Below, piece after piece: positions 15,698 to 24,135 of a DNA stretch of 33,292 nucleotides. The notes below the pieces were generated by a model. It ran no database searches. It was not told where the DNA came from and was given only the letters and a program-made list of their open reading frames with translations. A program made the translations under genes and the position numbers. Location of the stretch: positions 1 through 33,292 of the forward strand of contig CAMWKG010000020.1 in assembly GCA_947174785.1 (NCBI GenBank), given 5' to 3'. Position 1 is the stretch's first letter; each line of letters opens with the position of its first letter. The stretch comes from an uncultured Mollicutes bacterium (lineage in GTDB: Bacteria > Bacillota_I > Bacilli_A > Acholeplasmatales > Anaeroplasmataceae).

Positions 15698-15726
15698 ATT
15701 CTAGCATAGTGAATTTTTAATGTCAA
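15698..15726 (-). promoter_or_regulatory. Consensus promoter of small RNA C
   Basis: On the minus strand TTGACA (15726-15721), a 17-bp spacer and TAGAAT (15703-15698). The hexamers are kept although the spacer has changed from copies A and B, indicating selection on the promoter. Confidence 0.85.
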
Positions 15727-15760
15727 TTCTAATTTTTAAATTTAAAACGTTTGATTTTTT

Positions 15761-16303
15761 TCATATTTTAAATTCTTTTTGATATGCAAGTGTTTCTAAT
15801 TTTTTAGTATTCAGTATATTAAAAAGTTTATTGTGCTTTGATATGATTTCTTTAGACTCAAGATATTTCAATACCTCTGATAAACTATTTTTATTTATAT
15901 GTAGATAGAAGGATAAATCACTTATAGACAATGTAATATAAAAACTTTCAGTTTTATTATTTAAATATTCAAAATATAAATATCTTGAAAGTTTTGTAAT
16001 AGGATCATTTAATAGAAGTAGCTCAGTTTGATTTTTCTTTTCTTGAATCATTTTAGATAATATGGGGAAATAGTTCATATCAATATCACACTTATCTATC
16101 CATTCTCCAGCAACTAAATCTAATGCATAATATTCATCTAGAGTATAAGGGTTGTAAAAAATTTGGTCTAAGAATAAATAATCCTTTGGGCCATAGGTTT
16201 CTGTTTTTCTTTTGTTAGTAATATGTCCCTTAGTTATTTTGAATATTTGATTGATATATGCATTTTTCGTTATGATGATTTCATTTCTTAAGTATGTCTT
16301 CAT
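15761..16303 (-). CDS. Crp/Fnr-family transcriptional regulator, short form
   Basis: A protein of 180 residues with a reduced N-terminal cyclic-nucleotide-binding-like domain and a C-terminal Crp-type helix-turn-helix (DPITKLSRYLYFEYL, then LSISDLSFYLHINKNSLSEVL, the recognition helix). No FNR-type cysteine set is visible, so the signal is unknown. It lies directly downstream of the activase genes but a terminator sits between, ending three bases before its ATG. No Shine-Dalgarno is seen upstream, so it may be translated poorly, be leaderless, or start elsewhere. Regulation of the neighbouring activase genes is a reasonable guess. Confidence 0.7.
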   Translation of the reverse strand: MKTYLRNEIIITKNAYINQIFKITKGHITNKRKTETYGPKDYLFLDQIFYNPYTLDEYYALDLVAGEWIDKCDIDMNYFPILSKMIQEKKNQTELLLLNDPITKLSRYLYFEYLNNKTESFYITLSISDLSFYLHINKNSLSEVLKYLESKEIISKHNKLFNILNTKKLETLAYQKEFKI

Positions 16304-16305
16304 AT

Positions 16306-16337
16306 AAAAAAACTAAGCTGTTTATTTTACAGCTTAG
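16306..16337 (-). terminator. Intrinsic terminator of the activase operon
   Basis: On the minus strand CTAAGCTGT (16337-16329) pairs perfectly with ACAGCTTAG (16321-16313), followed by seven U (16312-16306). The upper stem contains the last codons and stop of the upstream gene. Confidence 0.88.
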
Positions 16338-17601
16338 CATCCTCGTTTTCTTCAATTTTTTCTCTAGCAATCGCTAGCATAAGTTTAATTCTGTTTTCTT
16401 GGTTTACCTTAGTAGCAGAAGGGTCATAGTCGATGGCTACGATGTTTGCGTCAGGATGAAGAGATTTAATCTTCTTCATAACACCTTTACCGCAAATATG
16501 GTTTGGTAAACATCCAAATGGTTGTGTACAAATGATATTGTCATAGCCTATTTCTACAAGCTCCATCATTTCAGCTGTTAGAAGCCAACCTTCACCCATC
16601 TTTGTTCCATGAGAAAGAATACCTTCAGATAAATCCTTTGTATGAGAGAAATATTTCATTGGCGTGAACTTAGTCTTTTTCATACTATTGATCATAAGTT
16701 TTTCTCTACGTCTTAAGTACCAAATAATAAATTTGGAGCCTAGTTTCTTTACTTTTCCGTGTCCATAGAATTCACTATCGTAAATAGAATTATATAGACA
16801 GTAGAGGATAAATCCATAAAGACCTGGAACCATAACCTCAGCATGCTCACTTACTAAGAAATCTTCTAGATGATTATTTCCTAAGGCTGCGTATTTCACA
16901 TAGATTTCACCAACAACACCAACCTTTGGTATGGCATGAGTCAAATCTAAGGATAATACATTAAAGCTTTTGGCAATAGCATTTAAATTCTTTTTTAAGG
17001 CTCTATAGGAAACACCCTTTTTCTTGCTAAATTGTTCTCCTATTTTTTCAACCCAGCTTAAGGCAAGTTCTTTTGCAGAACCAGCTTTAGTTTCATAAGA
17101 ACGAGTCTTATTAAACAGATACATAATTTCATCACCATAGGTCATTGCTGCTGCAATCTTTTTAATTAAAGAATAAGTAAGCTTTAAGCCACTATCCTTT
17201 TCTAGATTAGAAGCATTTAAAGAAACTACAGGAATAAAACCATAGCCTGCTTTATCTAATGCCTTTCTTAAAAGATGGATATAGTTTGAAGCTCTGCAGC
17301 CACCCCCTGTTTGGGTAATAAGAAGAACCAACTTATCATGATCTGTTCTATGATTTAAATTGTCAATAAATTGTCCGATAACAAGTAATGCGGGATAGCA
17401 GGTATCGTTATGCACGTACTTTAATCCTTCTGTGACAACATCTGGTCCTTCATTTCTCATAATCTCTACATTATACCCTGAAACAAGAAGCGCTTTTTCA
17501 AATAAAGCCATATGAAAAGGTAACATAGAAGGAATTAAAATGGTATGAGTTTTACGCATAGAAGCGACAAATCTTGGATATTCTTTAACTTCAGATTCCA
17601 T
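16327..17601 (-). CDS. 2-hydroxyacyl-CoA dehydratase-related protein, C-terminal subunit
   Basis: A protein of 424 residues matching the C-terminal part of the large (~1400-residue) 2-hydroxyacyl-CoA dehydratase/activase proteins of Firmicutes. It has conserved HNDTCYPALLVIGQF, TQTGGGCRASNY and TQPFGCLPNHICGKG segments whose cysteines could bind an iron-sulfur cluster. Here it is a separate polypeptide: its ATG overlaps the TAA of the upstream gene (TAATG) and a strong AAAGGAGG precedes it, so the two halves are co-translated. The physiological substrate of this large family is not established; a redox or radical-dehydratase activation role is family knowledge. An intrinsic terminator overlaps its end. 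Confidence 0.8.
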   Translation of the reverse strand: MESEVKEYPRFVASMRKTHTILIPSMLPFHMALFEKALLVSGYNVEIMRNEGPDVVTEGLKYVHNDTCYPALLVIGQFIDNLNHRTDHDKLVLLITQTGGGCRASNYIHLLRKALDKAGYGFIPVVSLNASNLEKDSGLKLTYSLIKKIAAAMTYGDEIMYLFNKTRSYETKAGSAKELALSWVEKIGEQFSKKKGVSYRALKKNLNAIAKSFNVLSLDLTHAIPKVGVVGEIYVKYAALGNNHLEDFLVSEHAEVMVPGLYGFILYCLYNSIYDSEFYGHGKVKKLGSKFIIWYLRRREKLMINSMKKTKFTPMKYFSHTKDLSEGILSHGTKMGEGWLLTAEMMELVEIGYDNIICTQPFGCLPNHICGKGVMKKIKSLHPDANIVAIDYDPSATKVNQENRIKLMLAIAREKIEENEDAKL

Positions 17602-20507
17602 TAGTTTTCCTCCTTTTGCTTTAGAGCTGCAAATAAGCTTCTTAAACGAATCTTAACTGCCCCTAAATTTGTGATTTCATCAATTTTAATTTGTGTGTAG
17701 ATTTTATTATGGTTTTCTAATATGGTTTTACACTCATCAGTTGTTACGGCATCTAGTCCGCACCCAAAGCTTACCAATTGAACTAAATTCATATCCTTTT
17801 GAGTTGTACAATATTTAGCAGCAGCGTAAAGTCTTGCATGGTAGGTCCACTGATTTAATACGCCAACCTTGAACTTTGGAACTAAATGAGAAATGGATTC
17901 TTCAGTTACAACTGCTACATCAAAGCCGTTAATTAATTTATCAATGCCATGATTTACCTGAGGGTCCACATGGTAAGGACGTCCTGCAAGAACGATAATC
18001 TGTTGATGATTAGCTCTAGCGCTTGCAATGATTTGATCTGCTTGTTTTCTTAAATCAGCTAAATATGCATCATATTCATCATAGGCATAAGAAGAAGCTT
18101 TATGAATTTCTTTTTTAGAAATATCGTAGTCTTTTAGATGCTCTCTCATTTTTTGTTCAAAAATATCTTTATCATGAATTCCAATAAACGGATGAATGAA
18201 TTTTATATCCTGAACATCCTTTACATTATTTTCAATAGTTTGTGGATAATAAGCAACAATAGGGCAATTAAAATGATTGTCTCCTTTTTTCTCATCAATA
18301 TTATAGCTCATACATGGATAGAAGATAGTATCAAAATCGTCTTGTTGTAATTTGGCAATATGCCCATGAACAAGCTTTGCAGGATAACACACAGTATCAG
18401 AAGGTATAGTATGTTGACCTAATGTATAAAGCTTTTCATTAGAAAAACCACTATTATAAACTTCAAAGCCTAAATGAGTAAAGAAGGTGTACCAGAATGG
18501 CCAAAGCTCATACATATTTAAAACGAGTGGAATTCCGAGCTTTCCTCTTTTACCAGGTACAGGCTTATAGCTCATCAGCTTTTGACGAATATATTCATAT
18601 AAATTTGAGTTATTATTTGTTATCTTTTTCGCTAGTGGCTTTTCACAGCGGTTTCCACTGATAAATTTATTTTGGTTACTGCCAAAGGTATTTAAAGAAA
18701 GAAGACAATTATTATTGCAACCTTTACAAGTGAAATTTTGAACCTTATGAAGAAAGCCTTTTAATTCTTCTTTAGTAATTGTAGTTGAATGTTCTAACTT
18801 TAAGGACTTTGCATAAAGGGCAGCACCATAAGCTCCCATAAGACCAGAAATATTAGGACAAACTACATTTAAATTTAATTCTTTTTCAAAGGCTCTTAAT
18901 ACAGCCTCATTGTGGAAGGTTCCACCTTGAACGACAATATTTTTTCCTAGCTGTGCACTTGTTGTTGCACGAATAACTTTATATAAAGCATTTTTAACAA
19001 CAGAAATAGATAATCCTGCTGAAATGTTTTCAATGGTGGCTCCATCCTTCTGTGCTTGTTTTACAGAAGAGTTCATAAACACGGTACATCTTGAGCCTAA
19101 ATCTACAGGCTTATCTGCCATTAATCCTAGCTTAGCGAAATCTTCAATCTTATAGCCTAATGCATTTGCGAAGGTTTGTAAAAAGGATCCACATCCAGAA
19201 GAACAAGCTTCATTTAAAAAAATGTTTGCGATGGCGTTGTTTTCAATTTTGAAGCATTTAATATCTTGACCGCCAATATCAATAATAAAATCTACATCCG
19301 GTTTAAATTTGGCTGCAGCACGGAAGTGTGCCATTGTTTCTACAAGACCAGCATCTAAATTAAAAGCATTTTTAGCAAGCTCTTCACCATAACCAGTAGA
19401 AGCACTACCAGCAATATTTAGGTTAGGATATTTATTATATAATTCAGTAAATATAGTTTGAATAACCTCAACAGGATTACCTTTATTAGGCTGATATTTT
19501 TCAAAACGAATCTGTTCATCTTCATCTATCAAAACAAATTTTAACGTAGTAGAACCACTATCAATACCTAAGTAAAGCTTTCCAGTATATCCATCTAGAG
19601 GAAGACTGTCAATATGCGCTTTAGCGTGACGATCTCTGAATTCTTTTAATTCCGTATCATTTGCAAATAAAGGCTGATTGTATGCATAAGTAGCAAGATT
19701 GATATAGGTTTGTAAATCCTTTAGTTTTTCCTTAATTTGAATCTTTTCTTTTGCACAAAGAGCCGCACCTATTGCAACATAATATAAAGAATTTTCAGGG
19801 CAGATGCCTTGAACATTTAGAGCAGAATCAAAGCTGGCCTTTAGTTCGGACAAGAAGGTTAATGGGCCTCCTAAATATGCAACATTACCTTTGATTTCTC
19901 TACCTTGAGCAAGACCACCAATCGTTTGATTGACTACAGCATTAAAGATAGAAGCCGCAATATCTGATTTGGATGCTCCTTGGTTTAATAAAGGCTGAAT
20001 ATCTGATTTAGCAAATACACCACAACGAGAAGCAATTGCATAAAGCTTTTGATGGTTTAAGGCTAAACCGTTGATTTCTGTAATATCAACATTTAAGAGG
20101 GTTGCCATTTGGTCGATGAAAGCCCCAGTACCTCCAGCACAAGAACCATTCATACGGACCTCCATTCCGTCTGTAAGGAATAGAATCTTGGCATCCTCAC
20201 CACCTAGTTCAATGATACAATCCGTTCCTGGAATTAGAGTGTTAGCAGCTATACGAGTGGCATATACTTCTTGTACAAAAGGAATTCCTACTCCTTCAGC
20301 AAGTCCCATGCCTGCAGAACCAGAGATAGCCAAATAGCAATCTTCCTCAATCCATTTCAAATCAATGAGTTCTTGAAGCTTTGCAATAATATTGTCTTTT
20401 ATATGAGAATAATGACGTTTATAGTCAGAATATAAGATTTGGTTATTTTCGTCTAATACAACGCATTTGATTGTTGTTGAGCCGACATCAAGTCCAATTT
20501 TTTTCAT
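17601..20507 (-). CDS. Acyl-CoA dehydratase activase, double ASKHA domain (BcrAD/HgdC type)
   Basis: A protein of 968 residues from ATG 20507, chosen because GGAGG lies 8 bases upstream and the promoter -35 (20565-20570) overlaps the longer frame. Two ASKHA ATPase domains occur in tandem: the first starts KKIGLDVGSTTIK, with NGSCAGGTGAF and SRCGVFAKSDIQ; the second starts YLGIDSGSTTLKF, with EACSSGCGSF and GSRCTVFMNSS. The Cys in each pair are the cluster ligands that in HgdC-type activases hold a [4Fe-4S] cluster at the dimer interface; here both sites are in one chain. A DUF2229-like region follows (LVLNMYELWPFWYTFF) with a Cys-rich CKGCNNNC linker. It probably uses ATP to deliver low-potential electrons. 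Translationally coupled to the next gene. Confidence 0.85.
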   Translation of the reverse strand: MKKIGLDVGSTTIKCVVLDENNQILYSDYKRHYSHIKDNIIAKLQELIDLKWIEEDCYLAISGSAGMGLAEGVGIPFVQEVYATRIAANTLIPGTDCIIELGGEDAKILFLTDGMEVRMNGSCAGGTGAFIDQMATLLNVDITEINGLALNHQKLYAIASRCGVFAKSDIQPLLNQGASKSDIAASIFNAVVNQTIGGLAQGREIKGNVAYLGGPLTFLSELKASFDSALNVQGICPENSLYYVAIGAALCAKEKIQIKEKLKDLQTYINLATYAYNQPLFANDTELKEFRDRHAKAHIDSLPLDGYTGKLYLGIDSGSTTLKFVLIDEDEQIRFEKYQPNKGNPVEVIQTIFTELYNKYPNLNIAGSASTGYGEELAKNAFNLDAGLVETMAHFRAAAKFKPDVDFIIDIGGQDIKCFKIENNAIANIFLNEACSSGCGSFLQTFANALGYKIEDFAKLGLMADKPVDLGSRCTVFMNSSVKQAQKDGATIENISAGLSISVVKNALYKVIRATTSAQLGKNIVVQGGTFHNEAVLRAFEKELNLNVVCPNISGLMGAYGAALYAKSLKLEHSTTITKEELKGFLHKVQNFTCKGCNNNCLLSLNTFGSNQNKFISGNRCEKPLAKKITNNNSNLYEYIRQKLMSYKPVPGKRGKLGIPLVLNMYELWPFWYTFFTHLGFEVYNSGFSNEKLYTLGQHTIPSDTVCYPAKLVHGHIAKLQQDDFDTIFYPCMSYNIDEKKGDNHFNCPIVAYYPQTIENNVKDVQDIKFIHPFIGIHDKDIFEQKMREHLKDYDISKKEIHKASSYAYDEYDAYLADLRKQADQIIASARANHQQIIVLAGRPYHVDPQVNHGIDKLINGFDVAVVTEESISHLVPKFKVGVLNQWTYHARLYAAAKYCTTQKDMNLVQLVSFGCGLDAVTTDECKTILENHNKIYTQIKIDEITNLGAVKIRLRSLFAALKQKEEN

Positions 20508-20541
20508 AAGGAACCTCCAGACTTTTCTTCGTACAAATTTT

Positions 20542-20570
20542 ATTATATTATAAATAATATAACAAGTCAA
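20542..20570 (-). promoter_or_regulatory. Promoter of the activase operon
   Basis: On the minus strand TTGACT (20570-20565), a 17-bp spacer and TATAAT (20547-20542). Transcription would start near 20535, giving a leader of about 28 bases before ATG 20507. Confidence 0.85.
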
Positions 20571-20716
20571 TTAAAGAAGAGTAGAAAAAGTCTCCACTTC
20601 TAGAACAGGTTTTCAAAAAAATGCATTAAAACTTTTGTTCTTTGCAGTTTTTTTGAAATTTCGATTTTGAAAATGTATTTTTTATAAAAATTACGCTTTC
20701 ATTATGTGATTTGTTC

Positions 20717-20745
20717 TTGATACAATTGCAAATTTACGATATAAT
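20717..20745 (+). promoter_or_regulatory. Promoter of the lipoprotein gene
   Basis: TTGATA (20717-20722), a 17-bp spacer and TATAAT (20740-20745), 45 bases before ATG 20791. Confidence 0.85.
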
Positions 20746-20790
20746 ATTTAAGAAGTGCAAAATTTTTTAGTATGTAAAGGATTTGATGAT

Positions 20791-22374
20791 ATGAAACGAT
20801 TAATTGCATTATGTTCAACCCTATGCTTAGGACTTCTTATAATTTTGACAAGCTGTAATAAGAAAAACAATTTACCTAGCATTGAAGGGTCTTTAGATAT
20901 TAAAATCTTTAAAACAGATTTAAGTGTAACAGCTAAATTTACAGATAGTGAAGAGCATGACTTGTATAATGATAATGTGAAGGCTTATGTTACAGTGAGT
21001 AGCACAGGAGAAGAAGCAAAAGAAATCTCCAGAAAAGATGTTACTATAACAAAACCTGCAACTGCAGAGACAAGCCTTAGTGGAAATAAGCTTGATTTTT
21101 CAAATTTAACTTCTGATACGCTTTATTCTGTAAAGCTAATTATTTCTTCTAAAGGAAATCAAAAGACTTTAGCCACTAAGGAGGTAACTACCTTAAGTAC
21201 AGGTGAAAGTGAAGATGATCCAATTTTAGTTGATAGCCTAGAAATGTTAGTTGGAATGAATAAGACCAAGGATGCATATTACAAGCTTACTACGGATATA
21301 GATTGTGGGGGATCTATTTCTTCAATCTTTAATTCTAGTAGTTCATTTGCAGGAAACTTTGATGGCGATGGTCACAAAATATACAATTTAAAATTTGATA
21401 GTAATCAGTATACTGGATTATTTGGACATATGGTTGGAGCAACCGTTAAGAATTTAACAATAGAAAATCCAACATATTCAGCAAGCCGTGGTAACACATA
21501 TTTGGGAGCTTTAGCTGGATATGCTAAGCATTGTATCATTTCAAATGTCACTGTAGTAAATCCTGATTTTTCCCACTCTGGACAATCAACAACCTATGGA
21601 TATATTGGAGGACTTGTTGGACAGGCAGAAAATTCTACAATAGAGAATTGTGCAGTTTTAGATTTGAAGCTAGATATTAAAGATGCAAGATTAAAAATGT
21701 ATGTTGGTGGTTTTGTAGGTGAAAATAAGAATTCTAAGATAACAGATTGTTATGTAACTGGAGATGTATCTGCAAATATCGCCTATACTTCTAATGAAAA
21801 TGGTTGTTTATTTTTAGGAGGCTTTAGTGGAGTTAATGACTCAACTTTAGGAATCCTAAACTGCTATGCAAAGGTAAATGTCAAGGTAACAGAACCAACT
21901 AGTGTATCTAACGAAGGTAGAAAAACATTTAGACTATGTGTAGGTGGATTTAATGGTGGAAATATCCATTATGCTTCTAGATTTGATAATTGTGCAAGTA
22001 TTGGAGATTTAGATATAGCAGTAATGTATGCTTGGTTTGCATATGTAGGTGGTTTTGCTGGATTTACAGATAACCAAAATATTTCTCTTTATGATAATTG
22101 TGTATATGTACCAGGTGAAAAGGGAATTGTTGCTAGTTTTGCTAAATTAGCAGATAATGCAGCTGAAGATGAAAAGATTGATCAAAAGGCATACATTTCT
22201 TTAGCAATTGGTATTATTGGTACTAAAAATACTGACACCATTCATGCGTTTGCTTATAGTGAAAAAATTGAAATAACAAATGAGCATGAGAATTTGACTC
22301 ATACACCTTATCGTATAAGTCAAGATTTAACAACATTTAGTCAAACTATTCGTGATGTTATTTTAAAGCCATAA
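20791..22374 (+). CDS. Surface lipoprotein with GLUG repeats
   Basis: A protein of 527 residues from ATG 20791 (AAAGG 10 bases upstream; the frame opens earlier but would include the -10 region). The N-terminus MKRLIALCSTLCLGLL...LTSC is a lipoprotein signal with lipobox L-T-S-C, so the product should be lipid-anchored outside the membrane. Residues about 25-140 look like a beta-sandwich/fibronectin-like domain. From about 190 GLUG-type motifs recur: TGLFGHMVGATVKNL, YIGGLVGQAENSTI, YVGGFVGENKNSKI, FLGGFSGVNDS, CVGGFNGGN, YVGGFAGFTD, each followed by a Cys-containing or Val-rich strand, which predicts a beta-helix. Such proteins are usually adhesins or matrix-binding surface proteins. It is a single-gene transcript with its own promoter and terminator. 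Confidence 0.85.
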   Translation: MKRLIALCSTLCLGLLIILTSCNKKNNLPSIEGSLDIKIFKTDLSVTAKFTDSEEHDLYNDNVKAYVTVSSTGEEAKEISRKDVTITKPATAETSLSGNKLDFSNLTSDTLYSVKLIISSKGNQKTLATKEVTTLSTGESEDDPILVDSLEMLVGMNKTKDAYYKLTTDIDCGGSISSIFNSSSSFAGNFDGDGHKIYNLKFDSNQYTGLFGHMVGATVKNLTIENPTYSASRGNTYLGALAGYAKHCIISNVTVVNPDFSHSGQSTTYGYIGGLVGQAENSTIENCAVLDLKLDIKDARLKMYVGGFVGENKNSKITDCYVTGDVSANIAYTSNENGCLFLGGFSGVNDSTLGILNCYAKVNVKVTEPTSVSNEGRKTFRLCVGGFNGGNIHYASRFDNCASIGDLDIAVMYAWFAYVGGFAGFTDNQNISLYDNCVYVPGEKGIVASFAKLADNAAEDEKIDQKAYISLAIGIIGTKNTDTIHAFAYSEKIEITNEHENLTHTPYRISQDLTTFSQTIRDVILKP

Positions 22375-22376
22375 TT

Positions 22377-22396
22377 GGAGCAGGTGCTCCTTTTTA
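22377..22396 (+). terminator. Short intrinsic terminator of the lipoprotein gene
   Basis: GGAGC-AGGT-GCTCC (22377-22390) followed by five T, starting two bases after the stop codon. The cysS start lies 24 bases beyond it. Confidence 0.7.
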
Positions 22397-22419
22397 TGCT
22401 AGATATAGGAGATGAAAAA

Positions 22420-23748
22420 ATGGGACTGAAGATATATAATTCTTTGTCAAATCAGTTAGAAGAATTTGTACCAATCCATCCAGGAAAAGTGAATATGTAT
22501 GTCTGCGGTCCGACTGTGTATAACCATATACATATAGGCAATGCACGACCAGTAGTCTTTTATGATATGATGAAGAATTATCTTACATATTTAGGCTATG
22601 AAGTACAATATGCTTCAAATATTACAGATGTTGATGATAAAATCATTAATCAAGCTATTGCTGAAAATAAAACAGAAAAAGAAGTTGCTAGCTTTTATGA
22701 GAAATGTTATTTCGAAGCAGTAGAAAAGCTAGGAAGTGCAAAACCCGATTTTATTCCCCATGCAACCGAATATATTGATGAGATGATATCCTTTATAGAA
22801 GAATTAATAAAAGAAGGATATGCTTATGAGGTAGACGGAGATGTATTCTTCCGTGTCAAAAAAATAGCAAATTACGGATGCTTATCCAATCAAGTGAGTG
22901 AGGACTTAGAACAGGGAGCCAGAATTTCCATAAATGAAAAGAAAGAAAATCCTCTAGATTTCTCCTTGTGGAAAAAGACAGAGGTGGGTATTAAATGGAA
23001 ATCTCCGTTTGGAGAGGGACGCCCAGGATGGCATACTGAATGTGTTGTGATGAATCACAAGCTATTTGGAAATCAAATTGATATTCATGGTGGTGGCATG
23101 GACTTAAAATTTCCACATCATGAAAATGAAATTGCTCAGAATGAAGCTTTATACCACAATTCTTTAGCAAAATACTGGATGCATGTAGGAAGATTAGAAT
23201 TTGAAGGACAAAAAATGTCTAAATCTTTACATAACGTTATTTATGTGAAGGATTTGGAGAATAATAAAAATGGAATGATTATGCGTATGGTTCTTGTATT
23301 TACGCCATATCGTAATAATTTCTCTTATTCTCAGGATATATTTGAGCAATATGAAAAAGTATTTGATAAATGGCAGCGTGCATATAAGCAAGGACTTTAT
23401 GAAATTCAGTTAGCTCAAAGTAAAGATGATTCTTTAGATGCATCAGATATGAAAGAATTTGAAGACTATATGAATCAGGATTTTAATGTACAAAATGTTA
23501 TGATGCTGATAGAAAGAATTACGAAGGAGTTAAATGTTTCTATTCGTAGTAAAAATACAGAATTAACTTCTAGAAAGTGGAATACCTTGCATAAGATTTT
23601 ACATATTCTAGGAATTAATTTATTTGTTAACCCAATGAATCCAACCCAGTTAGAAACGTATAATAAATGGAATGAAGCAAGACAAAATAAGGATTTTGAA
23701 TCAGCTGATACTTACCGTAAGCAACTTGTGGATTGGGGTATCCTATAA
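22420..23748 (+). CDS. cysS: Cysteinyl-tRNA synthetase
   Basis: A protein of 442 residues, slightly shorter than the usual ~465. The start at ATG 22420 has AGGAG 8 bases upstream; the frame opens earlier but that part includes the preceding terminator. Class I synthetase signatures: the zinc-binding CGPTVYNHIHIGNARP (Cys29, HIGN 38-41), GWHTECVVMN and HHENEIAQNEA for the other zinc ligands, and KMSKS in GQKMSKSLHN. The enzyme charges tRNA-Cys in the cytoplasm. Its TAA overlaps the ATG of mrnC (TAATG), the same pairing as in other Bacillota. No T-box is visible upstream. Confidence 0.97.
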   Translation: MGLKIYNSLSNQLEEFVPIHPGKVNMYVCGPTVYNHIHIGNARPVVFYDMMKNYLTYLGYEVQYASNITDVDDKIINQAIAENKTEKEVASFYEKCYFEAVEKLGSAKPDFIPHATEYIDEMISFIEELIKEGYAYEVDGDVFFRVKKIANYGCLSNQVSEDLEQGARISINEKKENPLDFSLWKKTEVGIKWKSPFGEGRPGWHTECVVMNHKLFGNQIDIHGGGMDLKFPHHENEIAQNEALYHNSLAKYWMHVGRLEFEGQKMSKSLHNVIYVKDLENNKNGMIMRMVLVFTPYRNNFSYSQDIFEQYEKVFDKWQRAYKQGLYEIQLAQSKDDSLDASDMKEFEDYMNQDFNVQNVMMLIERITKELNVSIRSKNTELTSRKWNTLHKILHILGINLFVNPMNPTQLETYNKWNEARQNKDFESADTYRKQLVDWGIL

Positions 23749-24125
23749 TGGAGGCTAATTTATATAATGGATTAACCTTAGCTTATATTGGTGATGCAAT
23801 TTATGAAATATATGTTAGGAAATATGCATTATCTTTAGGATTTACAAAGGTTAATGAGTTACATAAAAAAGTAACCTGTTATACAAATGCTTTAGCCCAA
23901 GCGAAGGTAATCCATCATTGTTTGGAACAAAATATTTTAACAGATACAGAGCTTAGCATATTCAAACGTGGAAGAAATTCGCATATTCATACCAAACGGA
24001 AAAATGTGGATTTGGCAAACTACCTAGATGCAACAGGGTTTGAAGCATTGTTAGGATATCTGTATTTGAAAAATGATACATTACGTTTAGAGGAGTTAAT
24101 TGATATTTCTCTAAAAATGAATTAG
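23748..24125 (+). CDS. mrnC: Mini-ribonuclease III
   Basis: A protein of 125 residues, close to the usual size, comprising only the RNase III catalytic domain without a dsRNA-binding domain. The signature LAYIGDAIYEIYVRKY contains the metal-binding Asp, and GRNSHIHTKRKNVD with ATGFEALLGYLYL gives the second acidic motif (Glu in FEALLGYLY). It processes the ends of 23S rRNA precursor. The start overlaps the cysS stop, favouring translational coupling; an upstream in-frame ATG at 23733 lies inside cysS. The next gene begins 10 bases later. Confidence 0.92.
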   Translation: MEANLYNGLTLAYIGDAIYEIYVRKYALSLGFTKVNELHKKVTCYTNALAQAKVIHHCLEQNILTDTELSIFKRGRNSHIHTKRKNVDLANYLDATGFEALLGYLYLKNDTLRLEELIDISLKMN

Positions 24126-24135
24126 GAGGTAGACC

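Larger units (their letters stand above)
13888..15738 (+). repeat. Three tandem gene-plus-antisense-RNA modules
   Basis: Each unit of about 600 bp holds one protein gene on the plus strand and one RNA gene on the minus strand. A 51-bp block is identical at 14431-14481 and 15059-15109, with a diverged third copy ending near 15738. The period between starts is 622 and 628 bp. Confidence 0.85.

Noticed and set aside
20071-20337. Plus-strand open frame opposite the activase gene
   Set aside because: It is a shadow of conserved ASKHA motifs on the minus strand, with no independent start signal.
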